Source: an uncultured Gemmatimonadota bacterium
Lineage (GTDB): Bacteria > Gemmatimonadota > Gemmatimonadetes > Gemmatimonadales > GWC2-71-9
Direction of reading: 5' to 3'
Length of the DNA: 6,798 nucleotides
Assembly (NCBI GenBank): GCA_913009915.1
Contig: CAJVYZ010000155.1
Location: forward strand, 1 to 6,798
A model generated the notes under the pieces. That model was not told the origin of the DNA, made no database searches, and saw only the letters and a list, made by a program, of their open reading frames with translations. Every line of letters starts with the position of its first letter. Within the stretch, counting starts at the first letter, position 1. Below are positions 1-5,820 of this stretch, piece by piece. The translations under genes were made by a program, and so were the position numbers.

Positions 1-66
1 TTTTCTTTACTGATACGGCGACCACCGAGATCTACACTCTTTCCCTACACGACGCTCTTCCGATCT
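1..66 (+). other. Illumina TruSeq/P5 adapter contamination at contig end
   Basis: Positions 11-66 match the Illumina TruSeq universal (P5) adapter base for base as I remember it, starting at its third base and ending at the terminal CTTCCGATCT. Positions 1-10 (T-rich, ending in AC) are probably a degraded or miscalled adapter start. The reverse strand of this stretch translates to IGRASCRERV and, in another frame, DRKSVV. Both are peptides produced by this adapter in contaminated protein sets. Nothing here is biological, and the segment should be trimmed. Any start codon or reading frame that uses these bases, such as the TTG at 66-68 that spans the junction, is artificial. Confidence 0.98.
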
Positions 67-557
67 TGACGGGCCACATGACAGACGGGGTTCCGTTTCT
101 TCGGTTGGCGTTGGTGGACAGTGTTGCCGGCGCGGCCACCCCGGCGCTGTTGCAGCAGCGATGGGCGCGCTTCCCGCTGTTCGAGCAGATCCGGGACTCG
201 GTGCGGCAGGACGGGACCAGCCTGGAACACGGCAGCGTGAAGTATTCCCGTGAGCCCGGTGGCATCCTGGCCCAGGCTCCCCACTATGCCGTTCGTGACG
301 GGGTCCGGGCTCGGGTGGCGTGGTATAGTCTCGCGGTGGGCGAGCGGCTGGGCGCCGGACGTACCCCTGGGGAGAGCTGGCGCAACCTGACCGGCGCTGG
401 AGTCCCAGTTCCTCCGGGTCGGGGGCCCGGCACTCCCTTCGACGAGGCCCAGCGGTGGATGCGGATCGCCGATTCGGCGCTCATGGCGGGAGACTGGGAG
501 ACATTCGGCCGAGCTTTTGGGGCCCTGCATGAGCTTCTGCGGGAACCGGGACCGTGA
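67..557 (+). CDS. UPF0182 family membrane protein, C-terminal fragment (5' truncated)
   Basis: This is the last ~163 codons of a gene whose 5' part is lost at the adapter junction; the first whole genomic codon is at 69 and the stop is TGA 555-557. The visible part resembles the C-terminal region of the UPF0182 (COG1615) family. A WARFPLFEQIRDSVRQDG segment is followed by GSVKY, corresponding to the family's 'FP.fr.lRDSl...GpVkY' region. The tail ADSALMAGDWETFGRAFGAL fits the family's closing helix (a-x-x-aLraGDW-x-x-yG). Full-length members are typically about 900-1000 residues, with several N-terminal membrane segments and a large extracytoplasmic part; their function is unknown. No membrane segment is expected or seen in this fragment. 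The assignment rests on remembered family motifs. The ATG at 78 lies in frame but inside the conserved region, so it is not a credible start. Confidence 0.75.
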
Positions 558-617
558 CCGGGCGGGCTTTCCCGCCGGGGTTCATCCCCGGGTTGCTTCC
601 GCTCTCACCATCACGGT
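551..617 (+). terminator. Possible structured or terminator region after UPF0182 gene
   Basis: Two small GC-rich hairpins lie back to back after the UPF0182 stop. A perfect 6-bp stem GGCGGG/CCCGCC (561-566 with 571-576, loop CTTT) is followed by GGGG/CCCC (577-580 with 586-589). A 7-base inverted repeat, ACCGTGA (551-557) and TCACGGT (611-617), encloses both and could close a three-way junction. There is no U-tract, so this is not a canonical intrinsic terminator. U-tract-poor hairpin terminators have been proposed in high-GC actinobacteria. Hairpins also arise easily by chance at this base composition. Confidence 0.3.
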
Positions 618-622
618 AGCTT
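593..622 (+). promoter_or_regulatory. Weak candidate promoter upstream of carbamate kinase
   Basis: TTGCTT (593-598) and TAGCTT (617-622) are separated by 18 bases and each match three of six positions of the sigma-70 -35 and -10 consensus. Transcription would start near 629-630, only a few bases before the ATG at 633. That start has no visible Shine-Dalgarno sequence, which would fit near-leaderless expression. The matches are poor and the call is tentative. Confidence 0.25.
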
Positions 623-632
623 GACGGGCTAT

Positions 633-1598
633 ATGTCAACCGCCGACCCCGGGCAGCGTTCCCGAACGGTAGTCGTGGCCCTGGGGGGCAACGCGCTGGC
701 ACCGTCGGGGGAACGCGCAACCATCACCAATCAGTTCCGCCACGCCCGGCTCAGTGTGGCCCCGTTGGTGGCCTTGGCCCGGGACGGGTGGCGTTTGGCG
801 ATCGTACACGGCAACGGACCGCAGGTGGGTGATGCTCTGGTGCGCAACGAACTGGACCGGGATCTGGTGGAGCCTCTGCCGCTAGGTGTGTTGGTGGCGG
901 CCACGGCGGGATGGATCGGGTACATGCTGCAGCAATCGTTGCAGAACGGGTTGGTCCAGGCTGGTATCGACCGCTCGGTCATCACGGTGGTAACACAGAC
1001 CTTGGTCGACGGCGACGACCCGCGATTGGAGCAGCCGACCAAGCCCATCGGTTTGGCGTTGACCGAAGAGCAGGCGGAGGTCCTGATCGCCCAGGGTGTG
1101 GCGGTCGGCCGGGACGGCGACGGCCGCTGCCGCCGGCTGGCGGCGAGTCCCGTTCCGATGGGCATCGTCGAGGCGGACTTGGTCCACCGGCTGGTGGAAG
1201 ACGGTGTGGTCGTCATCGCGGCCGGTGGCGGCGGTCCGCCGGTGGTGATGCGGGACGGCTGCTTGGACGGTTGTGACGCGGTGGTGGACAAGGACCGGGT
1301 TGCCGCGCTGCTGGCGCGAGACCTCGAAGCCGAGGCGCTCGTCATCCTGACCAATGTCGACGCCGTCTATCGCCGCTGGGGGACGCCGGAGGCAGAGCCG
1401 ATCGGGACCCTCAGCGTGGCGCAGGCGGAGCGGCTGATCGCCGACGGGGAATTGGACGAAGGCGGCATGTTGCCAAAGGTGGAGGCCGCCCTCGAGTTCG
1501 TTCGGACAGGGGGCGGACGCGCCATCATCGCTCACCTCGAGTCCGGGGCGGCTGCGTTGAGCGGAACAACGGGAACTACAATCCAGAGGAGCTTGTGA
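633..1598 (+). CDS. arcC: Carbamate kinase
   Basis: Cytosolic amino-acid-kinase-fold enzyme that interconverts carbamoyl phosphate + ADP with carbamate + ATP. The 321 residues are close to the usual ~310. Visible motifs, in order: the nucleotide/phosphate glycine loop VALGGNAL (15-22), HGNGPQVG (59-66), WIGYMLQQSL, PTKPIG in the substrate-side subdomain, AAGGGGPPV, VVDKDRVAALLA (K220 and D221, the conserved Lys-Asp pair), LVILTNVDAVY for adenine binding, PKVEAA (K282) and the C-terminal SGTTGTTI. Departures from the common form are LAL where GPFY usually follows TKPIG, and GGMLPK where GSMGPK is usual. The ATG at 633 fits the family N-terminus. A TTG at 621 would add four residues without a better ribosome site, and neither start has a clear Shine-Dalgarno. 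The stop overlaps the sucC start (GTGA, 1595-1598). No arginine deiminase or ornithine carbamoyltransferase gene is visible nearby, so its pathway here is unclear. Confidence 0.9.
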   Translation: MSTADPGQRSRTVVVALGGNALAPSGERATITNQFRHARLSVAPLVALARDGWRLAIVHGNGPQVGDALVRNELDRDLVEPLPLGVLVAATAGWIGYMLQQSLQNGLVQAGIDRSVITVVTQTLVDGDDPRLEQPTKPIGLALTEEQAEVLIAQGVAVGRDGDGRCRRLAASPVPMGIVEADLVHRLVEDGVVVIAAGGGGPPVVMRDGCLDGCDAVVDKDRVAALLARDLEAEALVILTNVDAVYRRWGTPEAEPIGTLSVAQAERLIADGELDEGGMLPKVEAALEFVRTGGGRAIIAHLESGAAALSGTTGTTIQRSL

Positions 1599-2734
1599 AT
1601 ATTCACGAATATCAGGCGCGGGAGTTGTTCCGCCAGGCGGGCATCCCCGTACCCGATGGTGAGGTGGCCACCACGCCGGCAGAGGTCGAGGAGATCGCCC
1701 GCCGGCTCGGTGGCGGAGTGGTGGTCAAGGCGCAGGTGCACGCCGGCGGCCGTGGCAAGGCGGGCGGGGTCAAGTTGGCCCAGTCGCCCGAGGAGGCCCG
1801 CGCAGCGGCAGAGCAGATCCTCCAGTTGACCATCAAGGATCTGCCGGTCCAGAAAGTGTTGGTCGCTCCCATCGTCGATATTGCCAGCGAATCCTACCTG
1901 GGCATGATCATGGATCGCGAGAGCCAGCGGCCGGTGATCATGGTCAGCCCAGCCGGCGGGATCGACATCGAAGAGGTGGCCGCGACGACGCCCGAGAAGA
2001 TCTTCAAGCTGGCGATCGATCCCCGATACGGCCTGCTGTCACACCAGGCGATGGGTCTCGCCTTTGCGTTGTACCACGACGTCAAGCAAGTACGGGCCGC
2101 TGCCCGGATCATGGAGCAGTTGTACCAGGCGTTCGTCACCAACGGCGCCTCGTTGGCCGAGATCAACCCGCTGATCACCACATCCGCCGGAGAGGTGTTG
2201 GCGATCGACGCCAAGATGTCCCTCGATGACAACGTGGTGGACCGGCGTCCCGACCTGGAAGCACTGCGCGATGAATCGGCGGAGGCGCCTTCGGAGGTCT
2301 TGGCGCGGGAAGCCGGGCTGACGTTCATCAAGCTCGACGGCAACGTCGGCTGCGTCGTCAATGGCGCCGGCTTGGCCATGGCCACCATGGACCTGGTGAA
2401 GTACTACGGCGGGGAGCCGGCCAATTTTCTGGACATCGGCGGCAGTTCCAACCCGGAGAAGGTGGTCAGCGCTCTCCGGATCATCACCATGGACCCCAAC
2501 ATCAAGGCGATTCTCTTCAACATCTTCGGGGGCATCACCCGGACCGACGACGTCGCCAACGGCATAGTCGCGGCGCTGGATCAATTCTCCGTCGATGTGC
2601 CCATCGTCATTCGCCTGACCGGCACCAACGAGGATGAGGCGCTGGCCATCCTCGAGGGAGTGGGGAAGACCGCACTCAAGGACATGGACGAAGCTGTCCA
2701 GCAAGTGGTGCGGGTCGCCCAGGAGGCGGCGTGA
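1595..2734 (+). CDS. sucC: Succinyl-CoA synthetase (succinate-CoA ligase), beta subunit
   Basis: Beta subunit of the TCA-cycle enzyme that couples succinyl-CoA cleavage to ADP (or GDP) phosphorylation; it works with SucD, encoded next. Length is 379 residues against 388 in E. coli. The N-terminus [20 protein letters not shown] is the family signature. An ATP-grasp domain follows (about 2-230) with [16 protein letters not shown] (K45 and the glycine-rich loop) and the Mg-nucleotide ligands in EINP (N191) and AIDAKMS (D205). The C-terminal CoA-ligase domain carries [14 protein letters not shown] (about 278-290) and the NIFGGITR loop (309-316) that meets the active-site histidine of the alpha subunit. 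E. coli has GGGA where this protein has GGSS. The GTG start at 1595 has AGAGGAG at 1585-1591, only three bases upstream, and overlaps the carbamate kinase stop, so translation is probably coupled. Nucleotide preference (ADP or GDP) cannot be read reliably from the sequence. Confidence 0.97.
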   Translation: MNIHEYQARELFRQAGIPVPDGEVATTPAEVEEIARRLGGGVVVKAQVHAGGRGKAGGVKLAQSPEEARAAAEQILQLTIKDLPVQKVLVAPIVDIASESYLGMIMDRESQRPVIMVSPAGGIDIEEVAATTPEKIFKLAIDPRYGLLSHQAMGLAFALYHDVKQVRAAARIMEQLYQAFVTNGASLAEINPLITTSAGEVLAIDAKMSLDDNVVDRRPDLEALRDESAEAPSEVLAREAGLTFIKLDGNVGCVVNGAGLAMATMDLVKYYGGEPANFLDIGGSSNPEKVVSALRIITMDPNIKAILFNIFGGITRTDDVANGIVAALDQFSVDVPIVIRLTGTNEDEALAILEGVGKTALKDMDEAVQQVVRVAQEAA

Positions 2735-3600
2735 GCATTTTTGTCGATCGGGAAACGAAACTGGTGGTGCAGGGAATCACCGGACGCGACGGCTCGTTCC
2801 ACACCCGGCAGATGATGGAGTATGGCACCCAGGTCGTGGCCGGCGTGACTCCGGGCAAGGGTGGCCGGCGGTTCGAGGATGCGGTACCGATCTTCGACAC
2901 GGTCGCCGACGCGGTGGCGGAAACGGGGGCCGATACGTCGGTCATATACGTCCCCCCGGCCTTCGCCATCGGGGCCATGTTCGAGGCCGCAGACGCGGGC
3001 GTCAAACTCATTGTCTGCATTACCGAAGGACTCGCGGTCATCGACATGACCAAGGTGCTCCCGTTCCTCCAGGAACGCGGAGTACGACTCATCGGCCCGA
3101 ATTGTCCCGGCATCATCAGCCCGGGGCAATCCAAGGTCGGCATCATTCCGGGTAACATCTGTGCCCCCGGGAACATCGGCCTGGTGTCTCGGAGCGGTAC
3201 GCTCACCTACGAAGTGGTGGACCAGTTGACGCGCCACGGCCTGGGCCAGAGTACTTGCGTCGGCATCGGCGGCGATCCCCTCATCGGCACCAACTTCATC
3301 GACTGCCTGGAGGCATTCGAGAACGACCCGGATACTACGGGGATAGTGATGCTGGGTGAAATCGGCGGCACCGACGAGCAGCAGGCAGCCGAGTATGTCC
3401 GGAATCATCTGACCAAGCCGGTGGTGGGCTTCATCGCCGGGCAGACGGCGCCCCCGGGACGCCGGATGGGGCATGCCGGGGCTATCATTTCCGGTTCCTC
3501 GGGTACGGCCGCGGAGAAGATGGCTGCCTTCGAGGATGCCGGGATCGGGGTCATGAAACGCCCGGTGGAAGTGGTCGACTTGTTGAAAGCACGCATGTAA
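2731..3600 (+). CDS. sucD: Succinyl-CoA synthetase (succinate-CoA ligase), alpha subunit
   Basis: Alpha subunit, 289 residues (E. coli 289), which binds CoA and carries the phosphorylated histidine. The N-terminal CoA-binding Rossmann domain shows [17 protein letters not shown] and [15 protein letters not shown]. It is followed by [11 protein letters not shown] and [11 protein letters not shown] (with C125). The ligase domain holds [18 protein letters not shown] and [15 protein letters not shown] contains H248, equivalent to the phospho-histidine H246 of E. coli. The C-terminus ends in ...VDLLKARM. The GTG at 2731 overlaps the sucC stop by four bases (GTGA), and a full AGGAGG sits at 2721-2726, four bases upstream, which settles the start. 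The subunits are needed in equal amounts, and overlap coupling is a common way to achieve this. Confidence 0.97.
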   Translation: MSIFVDRETKLVVQGITGRDGSFHTRQMMEYGTQVVAGVTPGKGGRRFEDAVPIFDTVADAVAETGADTSVIYVPPAFAIGAMFEAADAGVKLIVCITEGLAVIDMTKVLPFLQERGVRLIGPNCPGIISPGQSKVGIIPGNICAPGNIGLVSRSGTLTYEVVDQLTRHGLGQSTCVGIGGDPLIGTNFIDCLEAFENDPDTTGIVMLGEIGGTDEQQAAEYVRNHLTKPVVGFIAGQTAPPGRRMGHAGAIISGSSGTAAEKMAAFEDAGIGVMKRPVEVVDLLKARM

Positions 3601-3620
3601 CCGACAACCTGTAGTCCAGC

Positions 3621-3641
3621 GGGTGGCCCGGGCGGGCACCC
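3621..3641 (+). terminator. GC-rich hairpin between sucD and ndk
   Basis: GGGTG (3621-3625) pairs with CACCC (3637-3641). Inside, after a bulged G at 3626, CCC (3627-3629) pairs with GGG (3634-3636) around a GGGC loop. This gives eight base pairs, seven of them G-C, in the 65-base gap after sucD. No U-tract follows. It could weaken readthrough into ndk, protect the 3' end of the sucCD message, or be chance in GC-rich DNA. Confidence 0.35.
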
Positions 3642-3665
3642 GGTGCGGCTCGCGATGGAGGCTCT

Positions 3666-4094
3666 GTGGCGGAATCGACGTTGGGCATCATCAAACCCGA
3701 TGCCTTCGCTGCTGGAAAGACGGGGCGGATAATGGCCCTGCTGGAAGAAGCCGGCTTCACGGTACGGGCGGCCAAGACCCGGCGCTTGGCCCAGGCCGAG
3801 GCTGAGGCGTTCTATGAGGTCCACCGGGGGCGGCCGTTCTACCAGGAGTTGGTAGCGTTCATGACCAGTGGGCCGTGCCTGCCGATGGTGCTCGACCGGG
3901 ACGACGCCGTGGCCGAAATGCGCCGGGTCATCGGGGCCACTGACCCCGCGGAAGCAGCCGAGGGCACGGTGCGGAAACTCTACGCCGAGTCCAAGGGTCG
4001 CAACGCGATTCACGCCTCGGACAGCGACGAAAACGCCGCCCGGGAGATCGCCTTCTTCTTTGCGGAAGGGGAACTTGCCGGGCTGGGGGGCTGA
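3666..4094 (+). CDS. ndk: Nucleoside diphosphate kinase
   Basis: Transfers the gamma phosphate from ATP to NDPs through a phospho-histidine, balancing NTP and dNTP pools in the cytosol. The 142 residues span the whole family. TLGIIKPDA (5-13, nucleotide-contacting K10) comes first, then the Kpn-loop/helix region, FYEVHRGRPFYQELVAFMTSGP, and RRVIGATDPAEAAEGTVRKLYA. The active-site segment NAIHASDSDENAAREIAFFF follows, with catalytic H116. The usual form is NAxHGSDS; here Ala replaces Gly after the histidine. The GTG start at 3666 is fixed by GGAGG at 3657-3661 and by the family N-terminus. It lies 65 bases after sucD, so it may share the sucCD transcript; SucCD complexes with Ndk are reported in some bacteria. 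I saw no convincing separate promoter. Confidence 0.97.
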   Translation: MAESTLGIIKPDAFAAGKTGRIMALLEEAGFTVRAAKTRRLAQAEAEAFYEVHRGRPFYQELVAFMTSGPCLPMVLDRDDAVAEMRRVIGATDPAEAAEGTVRKLYAESKGRNAIHASDSDENAAREIAFFFAEGELAGLGG

Positions 4095-4104
4095 TCGGGG
4101 TCGC

Positions 4105-4133
4105 TTGACCTAAGTAGCGGTTCCCAATACATT
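4105..4133 (+). promoter_or_regulatory. Probable sigma-70-type promoter, leaderless, for DUF177-rpmF-plsX-fabH
   Basis: TTGACC (4105-4110, five of six matches to the -35 consensus) and TACATT (4128-4133, four of six matches to the -10 consensus) are separated by the optimal 17 bases. Initiation about seven bases downstream would fall at 4140-4142, at or beside the ATG at 4142. That ATG has no Shine-Dalgarno sequence upstream, so a leaderless mRNA is the simplest reading. The site lies in the only gap between ndk and the next gene group. Confidence 0.6.
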
Positions 4134-4139
4134 TAGCGG
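4115..4139 (+). repeat. Short direct repeat TAGCGG bracketing the -10 element
   Basis: TAGCGG occurs at 4115-4120, in the spacer, and again at 4134-4139, directly after the -10 hexamer. The copies are 19 bases apart start to start, close to two helical turns. The arrangement would suit an operator, but two 6-mers can easily repeat by chance. Confidence 0.2.
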
Positions 4140-4141
4140 CT

Positions 4142-4612
4142 ATGCTGATAGTCGACCTGAGCCGGCTACGTGACGGGTCGGTCGAGACGGCGGGGCGGCT
4201 CTTGCCGACCGATCCGGCCTTTGAGGACGTTGATTTCGAGCTGGTCGACCCCGTGACCGTGGAAGGCCGGCTGCAGTTGACCGGCGAAGGCGATTTCTAC
4301 TGGCACGCCTTCGTCGCGGGCCGGGTCAGGGGAGAGTGCCGTCGGTGCTTGGGGGACGTCTTCGTTCCCATGGACATCGAGATCCGGGTGCTGTTCAGCA
4401 GCGATCCCGAGACGGCCGAAGACCCCGGTGTGTACCCGCTCGGCAAGGGCGCCGCGGAACTGGACCTGGGGCAGGCGGTATGTGAGGAACTGGCGCTGGC
4501 GGTGCCGGGTTTCCTGGTGTGTGGCGACGATTGCGCAGGGTTGTGCTCCCGATGCGGAGCGAATCTAAACGACGGGCCGTGTTCCTGTGGGAAACCGGCC
4601 GCAACAGTTTGA
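4142..4612 (+). CDS. DUF177/YceD family protein with C-terminal cysteine cluster
   Basis: Small cytosolic protein (156 residues) of the DUF177/YceD family, which is widely encoded next to rpmF and linked to ribosomal RNA or large-subunit biogenesis; its exact biochemical role is unsettled. The N-terminus MLIVDLSRL is typical. The core has VRGECRRCLGDV (C66, C69), the family's CxRC-type motif. The C-terminus holds CGDDCAGLCSRCGANLND...CSCG with cysteines 127, 131, 135, 138, 147 and 149, matching the family's 'C..dC.GLCp.CG.nLN...C.C' tail and looking like a metal-binding site, probably zinc. The ATG at 4142 has no Shine-Dalgarno but lies where the predicted promoter would start transcription. 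The gene ends nine bases before rpmF, the expected gene order. Confidence 0.9.
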   Translation: MLIVDLSRLRDGSVETAGRLLPTDPAFEDVDFELVDPVTVEGRLQLTGEGDFYWHAFVAGRVRGECRRCLGDVFVPMDIEIRVLFSSDPETAEDPGVYPLGKGAAELDLGQAVCEELALAVPGFLVCGDDCAGLCSRCGANLNDGPCSCGKPAATV

Positions 4613-4621
4613 GGGTGAGTC

Positions 4622-4804
4622 ATGGCAGTTCCCAAGAGACGGACGTCCAAATCACGCAAGCGGCTCCGCCGCACGCACCACCGGGCCAAGGGCATCCCGT
4701 CCCAGGCCTGTCCCCGCTGTGGTGATCCGAAGCTGCCGCACCGAGTGTGCGGGACCTGCGGATTCTATCGCGGCAAGAAGATGATCGAGGTCGAGGACAG
4801 CTGA
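4622..4804 (+). CDS. rpmF: 50S ribosomal protein bL32
   Basis: Complete 60-residue bL32, a structural protein of the large ribosomal subunit. The N-terminus MAVPKRRTSKSRKRLRRTHH is the family signature: basic and rRNA-binding. C30-x2-C33 and C43-x2-C46 form a zinc ribbon, so this is the zinc-containing C+ form. C-minus paralogues induced under zinc limitation lack these cysteines, so by itself this gene is not the zinc-starvation version. ATG 4622 is preceded by GAGG at 4611-4614, which overlaps the DUF177 stop, at a spacing of seven bases. plsX follows after two bases. Confidence 0.98.
   Translation: MAVPKRRTSKSRKRLRRTHHRAKGIPSQACPRCGDPKLPHRVCGTCGFYRGKKMIEVEDS
4793..4797 (+). promoter_or_regulatory. 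Ribosome binding site deciding the plsX start
   Basis: GAGGA sits inside the last codons of rpmF, nine bases before the GTG at 4807. It favours that GTG over the in-frame GTG at 4747, which lies deep inside rpmF and would add 20 residues that do not fit the family. Confidence 0.6.
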
Positions 4805-4806
4805 AG

Positions 4807-5820
4807 GTGATCCGCATCGCGCTGGACGTGATGGGCGGCGATAACGCGCCCGCGGTAGAAATCGAGGGTGTGTCACGTGCCTTGGCCGAACTCGGCGAGG
4901 ACGTCCTGATCCAGCTGGTGGGCCTTCCCTCCGTCATCGAGGCGGAGCTGGCCCGGCACCCGGAGCTCGACCGATCGCGGGTCGAGATCGTCGAGGCGAC
5001 CGAAGTCATCGGCCAGGCCGACAAGCCGCTGGTTGCCATCCGCAGGAAGCAGAACTCGAGCATCGTGCTGGGATTGGGTCTGCAGAAGGCAGGCAAGTCC
5101 GACGCGTTCGTGTCGTCGGGCAACACCGGCGCCATCTTGGCTGCCTCCACCTTGTTGTTACGGCTGCACAGCGGCGTGGAGCGCGCCACGGTGGCAACGC
5201 CGTTTCCCACCGCCGACCGTCCTGTGGTGGTGCTGGACGGCGGCGCCAACGTGGACTGCAGTCCCCGGGAACTGCAGAGTTTTGCCTATCTCGGTAGTGT
5301 CTACGTGCGCGATATCCTCCGGGTGGCAGAGCCGGTCGTCGGCTTGCTCAACATCGGCGAAGAAGACGAGAAGGGAAACGCGGTCACCAAGGAAGCCCAC
5401 CGCCTCCTGCAGGAGAGCGACGGGCTCAACTACATCGGCAACATCGAAGGCAACGACATGATCGCCGGACACTCGAAGTTCGGCCACGTCGACGTCGTCG
5501 TGTGCGACGGGTTCGTCGGTAACATCGTACTCAAGTTCTACGAATCGGTGGCTCGCTTGGTCCTCAGGTTGGTCAAGGACAACGCGCCCGATATCCTGGA
5601 GCGGGACGATGTCCAGGAGGTGTTCCGGGTGCTCGACTATTCCCAGTACGGTGGCGCCCCGTTGCTGGGCGTCAAGGGCGTTGTCATCATTTGCCACGGT
5701 TCGTCCAGCGCCAATGCCATCAAGAACGCGCTGCGCGTCGCGGTCCAGGCGGTCGAGGCCGGACTGAGCGACCACATCGCCGCGACGTTCTCCGCTCGAG
5801 AGGCGGCGAGTCAGGCATGA
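4807..5820 (+). CDS. plsX: Phosphate acyltransferase PlsX (acyl-ACP:phosphate acyltransferase)
   Basis: Converts acyl-ACP and phosphate to acyl-phosphate, the donor used by PlsY to make lysophosphatidic acid; this is the first committed step of the PlsX/PlsY phospholipid route. It is a peripheral enzyme at the inner face of the membrane. The 337 residues match the usual ~330-350. The N-terminal IRIALDVMGGDNAP (2-15) is diagnostic. It is followed by SDAFVSSGNTGAILA (SGNTGA 104-109), VVLDGGANVDC, a GEEDEKGN segment, NYIGNIEGNDM and DVVVCDGFVGNIVLKFYE (DGFVGN 234-239). It ends with PLLGVKGVVIICHGSSSANAIKNAL. GTG 4807 is chosen because it places the conserved IRIALDVMGGD at the N-terminus and has GAGGA upstream. 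The stop overlaps the fabH ATG (ATGA, 5817-5820), so translation is probably coupled. Confidence 0.97.
   Translation: MIRIALDVMGGDNAPAVEIEGVSRALAELGEDVLIQLVGLPSVIEAELARHPELDRSRVEIVEATEVIGQADKPLVAIRRKQNSSIVLGLGLQKAGKSDAFVSSGNTGAILAASTLLLRLHSGVERATVATPFPTADRPVVVLDGGANVDCSPRELQSFAYLGSVYVRDILRVAEPVVGLLNIGEEDEKGNAVTKEAHRLLQESDGLNYIGNIEGNDMIAGHSKFGHVDVVVCDGFVGNIVLKFYESVARLVLRLVKDNAPDILERDDVQEVFRVLDYSQYGGAPLLGVKGVVIICHGSSSANAIKNALRVAVQAVEAGLSDHIAATFSAREAASQA

Noticed and set aside
32..530. Reverse-strand open frames running from the UPF0182 fragment into the first 66 bases
   Set aside because: They end inside the adapter and antisense to a better-supported gene, so they are chimeric artefacts.
66..632. 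Near repeat: CTTGACGGGC followed by xAxATG at both 65-80 and 620-635
   Set aside because: The first two bases of the upstream copy come from the adapter, leaving an 8-base genomic match, which is not significant.
3583..3615. Possible ndk promoter (TTGAAA at 3583, TGTAGT at 3610)
   Set aside because: The 21-base spacer is too long for a sigma-70-type promoter, and the -35 lies inside sucD; ndk is more simply read from the sucCD transcript.
2581..3639. A 352-codon open frame on the reverse strand across the end of sucC and all of sucD
   Set aside because: It lies opposite two unmistakable genes; long antisense open frames are expected in GC-rich coding DNA, and its translation shows no recognisable domain.
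4747..4806. Upstream GTG start for plsX at 4747
   Set aside because: It would add 20 residues read out of frame from rpmF; family N-termini begin right at IRIALDVMGGD, which the GTG at 4807 supplies with a ribosome site.
4620..5249. A 209-codon reverse-strand open frame opposite rpmF and plsX
   Set aside because: Low-complexity Ser/Arg/Pro-rich translation typical of a shadow frame; both forward genes are clearly real.
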